A DNA stretch of 64,000 nt from JBBSNV01 sp964458605 (GCA_964458605.1 CAYWLS010000005.1:62001-126000); one strand, 5' to 3'. Counted from the first letter of the stretch, positions 42,699-52,427 are shown. The notes: generated from the sequence alone by a model not told the origin. A program made the numbers and translations.

Positions 42699-43663
42699 GC
42701 GCCGATCTCACCTCGCTGATGCCGCTGCTGGTGGGCGGCGCGCTCGGCCTGATCGCGCTGCTGGTCGGGCTGGCGTTCTTCACCGGCCGCACCCGCCGCG
42801 TGGTGGCGCTGCCGACACCGATCAAGGACGGCCCGCCGCTGCCCTCGCTGCGTCGCGACGAATCCGACAGCGGCATCACCGCCGTCGATCGCGCCGTCAA
42901 GCGCTGGCTGCCGCGCCGCGTCGCCTTGCGCGACCGGCTGGAGCGCACCGGCTACGGCATCTCGGTCGGCAGCTTCGTCATGGTCTGCGGCATCCTGGTC
43001 GGCATCATGCTGCTGATCGAAACCCGCATGTTCCAGCTGCCGTTCCTGGCGGCGCTGCTGCTGTCGTTCACCGTCGGCGTCGGCATTCCCTACTTCATCG
43101 TCGGCATACTAGGCGCGCGCCGGCTCGACCGGTTCAACCGGCTGTTTCCCGACGGGCTCGACATCATGGTGCGCGGCCTGCGCTCGGGCATGCCGCTGCA
43201 GGACAGCATCGCGGTGGTGTCGCGCGAAATCGGCGATCCGGTGGGCAGCGAGTTCCGCCGCGTGCAGCAGGCGGTCGAGTTCGGCCAGCCGCTCGACCTG
43301 GCGCTGGCCGATGCCGCGCAGCGCATCAAGACCACCGAGTTCCAGTTCTTCGTCGTCAGCCTGGCGCTGCAGCGCGAGACCGGCGGCAACCTGGGCGAGA
43401 CGCTGGCCAACCTGTCCGACATATTGCGGCGGCGCCAGCAGATGAAGCTGAAGATCAAGGCGATGTCGTCGGAGGCTCGCGCCAGCGCAGCGATCATCGG
43501 CGCCCTGCCCTTCATCATGTTCGGCATCCTGGTGATGGTGAACGAACACTACGTCATGAAGCTGTTCAACGACCCGCGCGGCATGGTGATGATGGGCGTC
43601 GGCCTGGTGGCGATCCTGATCGGCATCGGCGTCATGATGAAGATGATGAGGTTCGAGATATGA
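42695..43663 (+). CDS. tadB: Tad pilus inner-membrane platform protein TadB
   Basis: The 322-residue protein has an N-terminal membrane segment (residues 8-28), a second pair near residues 90-135, the GspF-like cytoplasmic domain (DGLDIMVRGLRSGMPLQDSI, ETGGNLGETLANLSDILRRR), and two C-terminal membrane helices. With TadC it forms the inner-membrane base on which CpaF acts. It overlaps the genes on both sides by 4 bases (ATGA), which indicates tight translational coupling through the operon. Confidence 0.93.
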
Positions 43664-44634
43664 AGATCGTCGACCTCCTGCCGGCCGGCGTGACGCCGGA
43701 AGACGCCGTGGTCGGCATGGCAGCCATGACCGCCGCCGTCACCACGCTGGCGATCTGGAACACGCTGATCGTGCGCGACCGCTTCGGGCCCCGGCTGCGC
43801 CTGCTGTCGCGGCGCCGCGCCGCGATGCGCGGCGAATACCTGGCCGGACCGGACGGCTCGACCAACAGCCCGACCATGAACGGCATCCGCCGCCTGGTGG
43901 CCAAGCTCAAGCTGATCAAGGGCAAGGATGCCGAGAAGGCCGCCGCGCTGCTGGCCGGCGCCGGCATGCGCACCAAGGACGCGCTGGCCGTCTACCAGTT
44001 CATGCGGCTGTGCCTGCCCTTCGCCTTCGGCGCGGTCGGCCTGCTGCTGTTCTACGTGCTGCAGGTGCCCAAGCTCGGCGACGGCCTGCGCGCCTTGCTG
44101 ACCATGGTGCTGGTCGTGCTCGGCGGCTATGCGCCCAAGGTCTACATCAAGAACGCCACGCACAAGCGGCGTCACCAGCTCACGCGCGCCCTGCCCGACA
44201 CGCTGGACCTGCTGGTGATCTCGGCCGAGGCCGGCCTCAGCCTGGATGCCGCCTTCAGCCGCGTGTCGAAGGAGCTGGGGCCGGCCTGGCCGGAGATGGC
44301 CGACGAGCTGTCGCTGACCGCGATCGAGCTCACCTACCTGTCCGACCGCCGCCGCGCCATGGACAACCTGGCCCAGCGCGTCGACCTGGAATCGATCCGC
44401 GCCGTGATCAACACCCTGCGCCAGAGCGAGAAGTACGGCACGCCGCTGGCCCAGTCGCTGCGCGTGCTGAGCGCCGAGTTCCGCAACGCGCGCATGATGA
44501 AGGCCGAGGAAAAGGCCGCCCGCCTGCCGGTGCTGATGACGCTGCCGATGGTGCTGTTCATCCTGCCGCCGCTGTTCATCGTGCTGATCGGACCGGCGAT
44601 CCTCGAAACCATCGATCAGCTTTCCAAGCTGTAG
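43660..44634 (+). CDS. tadC: Tad pilus inner-membrane platform protein TadC
   Basis: The 324-residue GspF-like membrane protein is paralogous to TadB. It has a membrane segment near residue 20, a pair about residues 110-155, the cytoplasmic block RALPDTLDLLVISAEAGLSL with ELSLTAIELTYLSDRRRAMD, and a C-terminal helix (LPMVLFILPPLFIVLIGPAIL). The RQSEKYGTPLAQSLRVLSAE motif is typical of TadC. It starts within the TadB stop codon and ends 8 bases before the first TadE-like gene. Confidence 0.93.
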   Translation: MKIVDLLPAGVTPEDAVVGMAAMTAAVTTLAIWNTLIVRDRFGPRLRLLSRRRAAMRGEYLAGPDGSTNSPTMNGIRRLVAKLKLIKGKDAEKAAALLAGAGMRTKDALAVYQFMRLCLPFAFGAVGLLLFYVLQVPKLGDGLRALLTMVLVVLGGYAPKVYIKNATHKRRHQLTRALPDTLDLLVISAEAGLSLDAAFSRVSKELGPAWPEMADELSLTAIELTYLSDRRRAMDNLAQRVDLESIRAVINTLRQSEKYGTPLAQSLRVLSAEFRNARMMKAEEKAARLPVLMTLPMVLFILPPLFIVLIGPAILETIDQLSKL

Positions 44635-44642
44635 CACCGACC

Positions 44643-45242
44643 ATGGCCGCGCCGCTGACATCGCGTTACGCAATCTGGCGACACTTCCGCCGCCTGGCGG
44701 CCGATCGCACGGCCGGCGCCGCCATCGAGTTCGCCTTCGCGGCCCCGCTTCTCATCGTGTTCCTGCTCGGCATCATCGAGGTGGCGATGGCGCTGTTCGC
44801 CAGCTCGCTGCTGGAAGCCAGCGTGCGCGAGGCGGCGCGCTACGGCATCACGGGCTACACCTATAGCGGCGTCAGCCGCGAAACGGTGATCCGCAACATC
44901 GTGGCCAACGACACGGTCGGCCTGATCGACATCAACAAGGTGACGGTCAGCAGCCTGACCTACAAGTCCTTCACCCAGATCGGCCAGCCCGAGCCCTATA
45001 CCGACAGCAATCACAACGGCCAATGGGATTCCGGCGAGGCCTATACCGACATCAACGGCAACGGCAAATGGGACGCCGACATGGGCGCATCCGGCGCCGG
45101 CGGGCCGGGCGACGTCGTGCTCTACACGGTGTCCTACAGCTGGCCGCTGATCACCGGCTACCTGTCGGACGCCATGGGTCTGCACATCCCGCTCAGCGCC
45201 AGCTACGCCGTGCGCAACGAACCGTGGAACCCGGGTTCCTGA
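44643..45242 (+). CDS. tadE: TadE-like minor pilin with two calcium-binding-type loops
   Basis: The 199-residue pseudopilin has a basic head and the TadE signature GAAIEFAFAAPLLIVFLLGIIEVAMALF near residues 25-52, a short prepilin-like leader and helix. The periplasmic part holds an insertion not needed for the core: two loops, D121-S-N-H-N-G-Q-W-D129-S-G-E132 and D136-I-N-G-N-G-K-W-D144-A-D146, each of the DxNxNGxxD type seen in dockerins, thrombospondin type 3 repeats and EF-hand-like sites. They should bind Ca2+ and stiffen or gate the minor pilin. The gene follows tadC by 8 bases and precedes the next by 2. Confidence 0.85.
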   Translation: MAAPLTSRYAIWRHFRRLAADRTAGAAIEFAFAAPLLIVFLLGIIEVAMALFASSLLEASVREAARYGITGYTYSGVSRETVIRNIVANDTVGLIDINKVTVSSLTYKSFTQIGQPEPYTDSNHNGQWDSGEAYTDINGNGKWDADMGASGAGGPGDVVLYTVSYSWPLITGYLSDAMGLHIPLSASYAVRNEPWNPGS

Positions 45243-45244
45243 CC

Positions 45245-45883
45245 ATGGCGCCGACCACGCCCCATAGCCCGCGCGCCGCCACGGCGGGGCTGAAGCACCG
45301 CCTGGTGCGGCGCTGCGGCCGGCTGGCCGCGGCGTGGCGCCAGGGCCTGCGACGCCTGCGGCGCGATCGCTCCGGCGCGATCCTGGTCGAATTCGCCATC
45401 TGCCTGCCGCTGCTGATGGCGGTGCTGCTCTACGGCGTCGACCTGTCGCGCCTGATCATCGCCAGCCAGAAGATGGATCGCGTCGCCGCCGGCATGGGCG
45501 ACCTGGTGGCCCAGGCCAATACCCTGAGCAGCACCGACCTGACCAACATCTACGCCGCGGTCAACTACGTCGCCAAGCCGTTCGACTTCACCCATGACGG
45601 CGTGGTGATCCTGAGCTCGGTCAGCCTGGTCGGCGGCACGCTCAAGATCAACTGGCAGTCGCGCGGCGGCGGCAGCCTCGACGTCGCCAGCAAGATCGGC
45701 GTGTCCGGCGGCACCGCCACCCTGCCCAGCGGGCTGACCATCACCGACAGCAATACGCTGATCGTCGCCGAGGTGTTCTTCAATTTCACGCCGCTGTTCG
45801 AACTGCCGCTGGTGCCGGCCAACCAGCTCTACCACACTGCCTTCTTCCGCCCGCGCCTGGGCGACCTGACCACCCTGAACTGA
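45245..45883 (+). CDS. TadE/TadF-like minor pilin
   Basis: The 212-residue protein has a long basic N-terminus (about 40 residues, Arg-rich), then the pseudopilin helix with SGAILVEFAICLPLLMAVLLYGVDLSRL. It lacks the calcium loops of its neighbour and ends with a strand-rich region (NTLIVAEVFFNFTPLFELPL). Position and size fit the second TadE/TadF protein of Tad loci, a minor pilin that may initiate or cap the fibre. It begins 2 bases after the previous stop and ends 2 bases before the TadG-like gene. Confidence 0.85.
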   Translation: MAPTTPHSPRAATAGLKHRLVRRCGRLAAAWRQGLRRLRRDRSGAILVEFAICLPLLMAVLLYGVDLSRLIIASQKMDRVAAGMGDLVAQANTLSSTDLTNIYAAVNYVAKPFDFTHDGVVILSSVSLVGGTLKINWQSRGGGSLDVASKIGVSGGTATLPSGLTITDSNTLIVAEVFFNFTPLFELPLVPANQLYHTAFFRPRLGDLTTLN

Positions 45884-45885
45884 CC

Positions 45886-47451
45886 ATGGCCCGCCCCCCC
45901 GACCTCGAATCCCCGCGTCTCCGCCTCGATCGGGCGAGCGCCGGCCGCAGGCTGGCCGCAATGGCACGCCGCCTGCGTGGCGACCAGCGCGGCAGCACGG
46001 CCATCTTCGTGGCGCTGGGCATGGTGGCGCTGATCGCCGCCATGGGCACGGCGATCGACGCCGGCCGCGGCTATCTGGTGAAGGCCCGCCTGTCGCAGGC
46101 GCTCGACGCCGCCGGCCTGGCGGGCGGACGCGTCATTTACGGGGCGTCGCTCAACAGCGACATCCAGATGTTCTTCAATGCCAACTTCCCGACCTCCTAT
46201 CTCGACGCCACGGTCAGCGGCCCGACCATCTCCGTCAATGCCGATGCCGGCACGATCGATCTCAGCGCCAGCGCCACGGTGCCGACCACCTTCATGCGGC
46301 TGGTCGGCCTCAACAGCATGACCATCAAGGCCCAGACCACCGTGCAGCGCACCAATCGGGGCATGGAACTGGTGCTGGTGATGGACAACACCGGCTCGAT
46401 GGCCTCCAACACCGGCTCCGGCACCCCGACCAAGATCCAGGCCATGAAGGACGCCGCCACCAGCCTGGTGAACATCCTCTACGGCAGCAACGAAACGCAG
46501 AACAATTTCTGGGTCGGACTGGTACCTTACGTGGCCACGGTCAACATCGGCACATCGCATACGTCCTGGCTGACGGGCTACAATGCCGCGAGCTATTCGC
46601 CCGGCACCTGGAAAGGCTGCGTCGAGGCCCGCTCCTCGCCCTACGAGGAGGACAAGGCGGAGACCCTGCCGTCGTCGGTGAAATGGACGCCCTTCCTGTG
46701 GGTGTCGACCAAGGGGATCGTCTACAAGGGCAGCGACGGCAGGATCGCCAAGGATACCAGCGGCAATACGGCCACCGGCGACAACAACTGGACGCCGATC
46801 AACGAGACCACGGGTGCAGGCAACAACGCAACGGGCCCCAATCTCGGCTGCGGCCCGGCGATCACGCCGCTGCAGCCCAACAAGAGCACCGTGCTGACCG
46901 CGATCAGCGACATGGGGCCATGGAGCCGCGGCGGCACCATGGGCAATCTGGGCCTGGCCTGGGCCTGGCGCGTGCTGAGCCCGACCTGGCGCGGCATGTG
47001 GGGCAGTCCCTCGCCGTCCAACCTGCCGCTCGACTACAACACCGCCCTGATCGACAAGGTGGTGGTGATGCTGACCGACGGTGTGAACCAGTGGTACGAC
47101 TGGGACGGCCATCCCCCTGGCTGCGCCGGCATCCAGAACTGCAAGCTGCCGGCCGATGCCGACTACACCGCCTATGGCCGCCTGTCGGAAAAGCGGCTGG
47201 GCACCAGCAGCAACAGCACGGCAACGACAACCATCAATTCGCGCATGACCACGCTGTGCACGGCGATGAAGGCCAAGGGCATCATCATCTACACCATCGT
47301 GCTGCAGGAAAACGACACCGCGACACAGAACCTCTACAAGAACTGCGCCACCAAGCCGTCCTATTTCTTCTCTTCGCCCTCCTCCTCCGACCTGGCGGCG
47401 ATCTTCAAGCAGATCGCCACCCAGCTCTCCAACCTGCGCGTCGCGCAATAG
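45886..47451 (+). CDS. tadG: TadG-like protein with von Willebrand factor A domain
   Basis: The 521-residue protein has a Tad-type helix near residues 37-57 (GSTAIFVALGMVALIAAMGTAIDAGRGY), then a periplasmic vWA domain with a metal-ion-dependent adhesion site beginning MDNTGSM (Asp167-x-Thr-Gly-Ser171), continuing with a large Asn/Thr/Gly-rich insert (about residues 230-320), and KVVVMLTDGVNQWYD as a later strand. Cysteines in the insert may form disulfides. vWA-containing TadG proteins are membrane-anchored, perhaps surface-exposed, adhesin-like parts of the Tad system. It closes the main operon; a separate promoter region follows. Confidence 0.88.
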   Translation: MARPPDLESPRLRLDRASAGRRLAAMARRLRGDQRGSTAIFVALGMVALIAAMGTAIDAGRGYLVKARLSQALDAAGLAGGRVIYGASLNSDIQMFFNANFPTSYLDATVSGPTISVNADAGTIDLSASATVPTTFMRLVGLNSMTIKAQTTVQRTNRGMELVLVMDNTGSMASNTGSGTPTKIQAMKDAATSLVNILYGSNETQNNFWVGLVPYVATVNIGTSHTSWLTGYNAASYSPGTWKGCVEARSSPYEEDKAETLPSSVKWTPFLWVSTKGIVYKGSDGRIAKDTSGNTATGDNNWTPINETTGAGNNATGPNLGCGPAITPLQPNKSTVLTAISDMGPWSRGGTMGNLGLAWAWRVLSPTWRGMWGSPSPSNLPLDYNTALIDKVVVMLTDGVNQWYDWDGHPPGCAGIQNCKLPADADYTAYGRLSEKRLGTSSNSTATTTINSRMTTLCTAMKAKGIIIYTIVLQENDTATQNLYKNCATKPSYFFSSPSSSDLAAIFKQIATQLSNLRVAQ

Positions 47452-47616
47452 CATCGTCCGGCAGCATCGCCTCGAACCAGCGCGCGACTGGAGGTCATCG
47501 CCGCTGGCACAAATAAACGCACAATCGATGCAAATAATTGCACGCCAGCCTTACTCGAATTATTAGCCCTGCCGCGCAAATTCATGATATATAATGGGAA
47601 AGTCTGATTGGATTGC

Positions 47617-48462
47617 ATGATGTCTCGATGGCTCCTCCTCGCAACGCTCGCGGTCGCCCTGGGGGCGGCCGTGGGCGGTTGCGCCGAGAGCGATCCGATG
47701 AACGCCTCGACTCGCGACGCCAACGGCACCGATGTCGCCAGCTACGGCTCGCTGATGCGGGTGGCCGACGCGACGCGCGTGGCGGGCGACCTGCCCGGCG
47801 CGGTGGCGCTCTATCGCCGCGCCGCCACCGCCAAGCCGACCGCGGTCGATCCGCATGTCCGGCTGGGCGAGACGCTGACCCAGATGCGCGCCTACAACGA
47901 GGCCATCAACTCGTTCAAATGGGCGCTGCAGCTCGATCCCAAGAACGCCGACGCCATGCGCGGCTGGGGCCATGCCCTGGTCGGGCTCGACCAGTTGCCG
48001 CTCGCCGCCACGCAATACCAGGCGGCGCTGGCGATCAACCCCAACGACTACCGCACCCTGAACGGGCTGGGCGTCATCAACGACATGCAGGGCAACCACG
48101 CCCAGGCCCAGGGCTACTACCAGCGCGGCCTGCAGATCGCGCCGGGCAATCTGGCGCTGCAGAACAATTACGGCCTGTCGCTGGCGCTGTCGGGCAACTA
48201 CGACGAATCGATCCGGGTGCTGCGCGCGGTGGCGGTCAATCCGGCGGCGACGGCGCGCAATCGGCTGAACCTGGCGCTGGCCTATGGCCTGGCCAACCAG
48301 CCCGACGAGGCGGCGGGCGCCTCGCGCAACGATCTCGACGCGGTGTCGATCCAGCGCAATCTCGAATACTACGCGACCTTGCGCGCCATGAGCCAGGAAC
48401 AGCGCAGCAGCGCCATCCGCAGCAATCCCAACTACTTCCCGCGCGGCTCGGGTGTCCAGTAG
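47617..48462 (+). CDS. tadD: TPR lipoprotein TadD
   Basis: The 281-residue protein has a lipoprotein signal peptide with the Cys in GGC|AES near residue 23 and then about six tetratricopeptide repeats (for example AYNEAINSFKWALQLDPKNA, LPLAATQYQAALAINPNDYR and HAQAQGYYQRGLQIAPGN). TadD helps secretin assembly in Tad systems. It lies 165 bases after the TadG-like gene and has its own possible -10 (TATAAT at 47590-47595). Two adjacent ATGs (47617, 47620) could both serve. The 3' end lies in a short tandem duplication that repeats the stop codon. Confidence 0.85.
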   Translation: MMSRWLLLATLAVALGAAVGGCAESDPMNASTRDANGTDVASYGSLMRVADATRVAGDLPGAVALYRRAATAKPTAVDPHVRLGETLTQMRAYNEAINSFKWALQLDPKNADAMRGWGHALVGLDQLPLAATQYQAALAINPNDYRTLNGLGVINDMQGNHAQAQGYYQRGLQIAPGNLALQNNYGLSLALSGNYDESIRVLRAVAVNPAATARNRLNLALAYGLANQPDEAAGASRNDLDAVSIQRNLEYYATLRAMSQEQRSSAIRSNPNYFPRGSGVQ

Positions 48463-48483
48463 CGGCGTCCAGTAGCGGCGTCC
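48454..48483. repeat. 13-bp tandem duplication over the tadD stop codon
   Basis: GTCCAGTAGCGGC is present twice head to tail (48454-48466 and 48467-48479), followed by the start of a third copy. The unit contains the TAG stop of tadD. Confidence 0.7.
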
Positions 48484-48532
48484 GACGAGGACGCCCGGCA
48501 GAGACGCCCGGGAGCTGGCCGCCGCCTAGTCC

Positions 48533-49765
48533 CTATTCCGCCGGCGCCGGCCGCACCGCGGCCCGCAACTGCCGCTCCGACGGCAGAAAGCTGGCGCAGA
48601 GCGCCGCGACGGCGGCAATCCCCGCCAGCACGAACAGCAAGCTGGTGAAACCCGACGCCTTGACGAACGGGCCGAGCAGCCACACCGCGGCCGAGCTGAA
48701 GCCGAAGGAGATGGTAAAGCGCATGCCCGAGACGCGCGAGCGCAGCCGGTCGTCGACGAATTTCACGATCATGGCGTCGATGAACGGGATGGCGCCGAAC
48801 ACGAAGATCATGAAGGCCAGCAGCATGACGTAGAACGCCCAGCCCTGGGCCAGTGCGGCCAGCACGAAGAACGGGATCTGCAGCGCCAGGATCGACACGA
48901 ACAAGGTGCGCAGCGACACCCGGTCGATCAGCTTGCCGACCACGATCTGGGCGAACGACGCAATGGTGTAGACCACCGCCAGCAGAATGCCCAGCGAGGT
49001 CGGGTCGTCGACCAGATTGGCCAGGCGATCGCGGATCAGCTGGGTGTTGCCGTTGGTGGTGAAGTTGAACACCAGGTTGCCGCAGATCGCGGTGAAGGTC
49101 ATGATCAGGAACAGCTTGGCCATCAGCGCATTGGGAATGTCGCTCTTTTTGGCGGCGCGCTTGGCCGGCGCCGCCAGTTCGCGCGGCGCCAGCACGGCAA
49201 AGGCGATGCCGGCCAGGATCGACAGGACGCCCGGCACCAGGAAGGCGGCGCGCCAGCCGAAGCGCACCACCAGGAAGCCGGTCAGCAGCGCGGCCACGGC
49301 GATGCCCAGATTGCCGGCCAGGCCGTTCAGCCCGATGGTGAAGCCCGGCCGCAGCGTGTTCTGCACCAGCAACGGAATGCCGACCGGGTGGTAGATCGAG
49401 GCGAACATGCCCATGAAGGTGAGCGCAGCCGCCATCTGCCACTTGTTCTGGCTCAGCGCCACCAGCATGCCGGCCAGGCCCAGCCCGATGAAGAACACGA
49501 TCATCATCGGCCGCCGGCCCCACAGATCGCCGAGCCGGCCCGCGGGCAGCGAGCACAGGCCGAAGGCGGTGAAGGCGCCCACCGTGTAGGGCATCAGGTC
49601 TTCCCAGCTCGCCAGGCCGAAATCGCGCGCGATGGCCGCCACGGCGGTGGCGAAGACCAGCAGGAACAGGTGATCCAGCGCATGGCCGACATTGAGCAGC
49701 AGCGCGGTCGGGCTGAGATTGTTCAGCGGCTCGGTGCCGGAGGCATGGGTGGCGGTGACGGTCAT
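48533..49765 (-). CDS. MFS transporter
   Basis: The 410-residue protein has about twelve hydrophobic segments in two halves and the MFS signature loop between helices 2 and 3 as GRLGDLWGRRPMMIVF. A cytoplasmic linker with KRAAKKSD follows the sixth helix. Such carriers move small solutes or drugs using the proton gradient. It is divergent from the AraC-type gene at 49867, with about 100 bases between starts, a common arrangement for a regulated transporter. The substrate is unknown; family members of the FSR-type export fosmidomycin or other compounds. Confidence 0.86.
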   Translation of the reverse strand: MTVTATHASGTEPLNNLSPTALLLNVGHALDHLFLLVFATAVAAIARDFGLASWEDLMPYTVGAFTAFGLCSLPAGRLGDLWGRRPMMIVFFIGLGLAGMLVALSQNKWQMAAALTFMGMFASIYHPVGIPLLVQNTLRPGFTIGLNGLAGNLGIAVAALLTGFLVVRFGWRAAFLVPGVLSILAGIAFAVLAPRELAAPAKRAAKKSDIPNALMAKLFLIMTFTAICGNLVFNFTTNGNTQLIRDRLANLVDDPTSLGILLAVVYTIASFAQIVVGKLIDRVSLRTLFVSILALQIPFFVLAALAQGWAFYVMLLAFMIFVFGAIPFIDAMIVKFVDDRLRSRVSGMRFTISFGFSSAAVWLLGPFVKASGFTSLLFVLAGIAAVAALCASFLPSERQLRAAVRPAPAE

Positions 49766-49866
49766 GGCGCAATCCTCGAGCGAACGATTACCGCCGGCAC
49801 TATAGGGGGAAGCGGCTTGTCCCGCCTTCGCGGATCGGCCTAGAATTGTTGCGAAACGGACAATCC

Positions 49867-50685
49867 ATGGCCAGCCGCCCGCCCCAGCCGCCTGCCGATC
49901 GCCCTGCCGCGCCGCGGTCGATCGATCCCCTGGACTACCAGCGGGTGCCGCGGCCGCTGGCCGCCATGGCCAAGGAGTTCAGCGACGGTTTTCGCATCCC
50001 GCAGCATGCCCATGAGCGGGCGCAGCTCATCTTCGCCATTCGCGGCGTGATGACGATCGGCACCGCCGCCTCGCGCTATGTGGTGCCGCCGCAGCGAGCG
50101 CTGTGGATGCCGTCGGGCATGGCGCATTCGATCCTGATGGCGGGCGACGTGTCGATGCGCACGCTCTATGTCGACGAGAAAGGCGCGCGCGGCCTGCCCG
50201 GCGATTGCCGCGTGCTGGCGGTGACGCCGCTGCTGCGCGAGCTGATCGTGCGCGCCACGGCGCTGCCGGTGCTGTACGACGAGCGCGGACCGGACGGGCG
50301 CATCATGCACACCATCCTGGACGAGATCGCCACCTTGCAGATCGTGCCGCTCGACCTGCCCATGCCGCAGGACCGCCGCCTGCTCAAGCTGTGCCGGGCG
50401 CTGGTGGCCGAGCCGGCCGATGCCCGCACCCTGGAGCAGTTCGCCCAGGCCGCCCATGCCAGCGCCCGTACCCTGGCGCGGCTGTTCCGCGCCGAGACCG
50501 GCATGAGCTTCGGCGCCTGGCGCCAGCAGCTGCGCCTGCTCGAGGCGGTGCGGCGCATGGCGGCCGGCGCCGCCGTGACCGAGGTGGCGCTCGATCTGGG
50601 CTATGCCAGCCCCTCGGCCTTCGCCGCGATGTTCAGGAAGAGCCTGGGCGTGCCGCCCAGCCGATATTTCGGCCAGGGCGGCTGA
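49867..50685 (+). CDS. AraC family transcriptional regulator
   Basis: The 272-residue protein has an N-terminal cupin-like effector domain (IPQHAHERAQLIFAIRGVM, VPPQRALWMPSGMAHSILM) and a C-terminal double helix-turn-helix, second part EVALDLGYASPSAFAAMFRKSLGVPPSRYF. The first helix-turn-helix holds ARTLARLFRAETGMSFGAWR. ATG 49867 was preferred over TTG 49846. It is divergent from the MFS gene and probably controls it. The ligand may be the transported compound. Confidence 0.87.
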   Translation: MASRPPQPPADRPAAPRSIDPLDYQRVPRPLAAMAKEFSDGFRIPQHAHERAQLIFAIRGVMTIGTAASRYVVPPQRALWMPSGMAHSILMAGDVSMRTLYVDEKGARGLPGDCRVLAVTPLLRELIVRATALPVLYDERGPDGRIMHTILDEIATLQIVPLDLPMPQDRRLLKLCRALVAEPADARTLEQFAQAAHASARTLARLFRAETGMSFGAWRQQLRLLEAVRRMAAGAAVTEVALDLGYASPSAFAAMFRKSLGVPPSRYFGQGG

Positions 50686-50865
50686 GGCGGTTTGCACGGC
50701 GTCAAATGCCGCCACTGCCGATACCACCGTTCGCTGCACTGCCCCTGCACTTCGACGCTGCCGGTCGCCTTCGCGCGAGCATAAATTGCCAACAGCCCGG
50801 CCGGTCGCGTTGTCCGTCTGACCACCGCGCCGGTCGCCGGGACCGGCCGCTTCGGCGGACCCGCC

Positions 50866-51714
50866 CTACAGCCGATCCTTGTCGCGCATGGCCAGCGACC
50901 GGCTCATCTGTTCGGCCGCCTTCTGCAGCCCGGGCAGGAATTTCTTCACCACCGCGTCCTTGCTGAGGCGCGCGCGGTTGAACGAGACGTTGAGGGCGGC
51001 GATGACATGGCCCTGGCCGTCCTTGACCGGCACCGACAGGCCGGAAATCTGCTCTTCCAGCTCGCCGTCGATCCAGGAATAGCCGCGCTCGCGGTCGGTG
51101 GCGACGATCTTGCGCAGCTTGTCGGGATCGGTGACGGTGGCCTTGGTGAAGGCGCGCAGGTTGACGGTCTTGAAATAGCGGTCGAGCTGTTCGGGCGACA
51201 GCCCGGCCAGCAGCACGCGGCCCATCGAGGTGGCATGCGCCGGCAGGCGCGAGCCGACCGACACGCCGATGCTGAGGATACGACGCACCGGGATGCGCAG
51301 GATGTAGACGATCTCGGTTTCGTCCAGCACCGACAGCGACACGGTCTCGTTCATCTCGCCCACCAGCCGCTCCAGCATCGGCTGGGCGAAGTTCCACAGC
51401 GGCATGGACGAGATGTAGGCGTAGCCCAGCGACATCACCTTGGGGGTCAGGAAATAGAGCCGGCCGGTATGGTCGGCATAGCCCAATTCCTCGAGCGTCA
51501 GCAGCAGGCGCCGCGCCCCGGCCCGCGTCAGCCCGGCGCGGGCCGCCACCTGGGTCAGGGTCAGCCGCTCGGCGCCTTCGCCGAAGGCGCGGATCACCCG
51601 CAGGCCGCGAGCGAAGCCGTTGACGAACTGGCGCGGCGAGCCGGCATCGGCATCTTCGCTGTTGTCGGCCATGGCGGCGCGGCGCGCGAGCGTGTCCAAA
51701 CTGGTCCTGGGCAT
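50866..51714 (-). CDS. IclR family transcriptional regulator (PcaR/PobR-like)
   Basis: The 282-residue protein has an N-terminal winged helix (FARGLRVIRAFGEGAERLTL, then QVAARAGLTRAGARRLLLTL) and an IclR effector domain with VSVGSRLPAHATSMGRVLLAGL and RERGYSWIDGELEEQISGLSVPV. This pattern is close to PcaR/PobR/PcaU regulators of aromatic-acid degradation. The gene's target is unclear: directly upstream on the same strand lies only a decayed aldehyde dehydrogenase, so the regulated pathway may have been lost here. Confidence 0.88.
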   Translation of the reverse strand: MPRTSLDTLARRAAMADNSEDADAGSPRQFVNGFARGLRVIRAFGEGAERLTLTQVAARAGLTRAGARRLLLTLEELGYADHTGRLYFLTPKVMSLGYAYISSMPLWNFAQPMLERLVGEMNETVSLSVLDETEIVYILRIPVRRILSIGVSVGSRLPAHATSMGRVLLAGLSPEQLDRYFKTVNLRAFTKATVTDPDKLRKIVATDRERGYSWIDGELEEQISGLSVPVKDGQGHVIAALNVSFNRARLSKDAVVKKFLPGLQKAAEQMSRSLAMRDKDRL

Positions 51715-51824
51715 GATGCTCGGTCTTTCCCTGGTCCGGCGAGCGCATCATGGGCAGCCGCGCGCGGCGGACTCGATTTATATGCAGGAGGCGTCCGGGC
51801 GGGTCAATCGCAGCTATGGGCCGC

Positions 51825-52427
51825 TCACGGACGCAGTTGCATCCATATGCTCTTGCCCTTGAAGTATTTTTCGAAGGCGGCGAAGCCGAAATTCTTGCCG
51901 AAGCCGGATTGCTTGCAGCCGCCGAATGGGCTGCCGACAGCGAGCGACCGGCCGTGGCTATTCACCCAGAGCATCCCGGCCGGGATGCGCCGCGGTCAGG
52001 GCTTGGTCGATATTCACAGTGTGCGCGGCGCCGGCCAGGCCGTAGGTCGAGCGACCGGCCTTGGCCAGGCCCTCCTTGACATCGTCGAAGGTCTGCACGC
52101 CAGCACCGAGCCGAACTCCTCCTCCGGCGATTTGCCGCGCGCCTCGATCACGGTGGGCTGGAAATAGGCGCCGCCGCTTCCGCCGTCCTCGCCCGGACCG
52201 CCGGCGGTCAGCGGCACGGTGTCGCCGGCGGCGCGGGTGCGCGCCACGATATCGGCGATGCGATCGGCCTGCTTGCGCGAGATGATCGGCGCCAGGGTGG
52301 TGCCGATGTTCCACAGGGAACCGGCGGTGGCGTTCTTCATGCGCGCGATCGCTTTGTCGACAAGTTCGTCGGCGATTTGCCGCTGCACCACCAGCCGCGA
52401 GCCGCAATGGCGGAGTTGGCCTGCGTT
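51825..52427 (-). pseudogene. Aldehyde dehydrogenase remnant
   Basis: Three pieces in different frames together spell the C-terminal part of an NAD-dependent aldehyde dehydrogenase. From 52427 comes GSRLVVQRQIADELVDKAI, then TLAPIISRKQADRIADIVA and PEEEFGSVLA; after a frameshift near 52094-52100 it continues FDDVKEGLAKAGRSTYGLAG; after a second near 51987-51995 it reads PAGMLWVNSHGRSLAVGSPF and GGCKQSGFGKNFGF, ending KSIWMQLRP at 51827. The N-terminal half, with the nucleotide fold and catalytic Glu, is missing, and the region of the catalytic Cys is scrambled. It cannot make an active enzyme. Confidence 0.85.
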
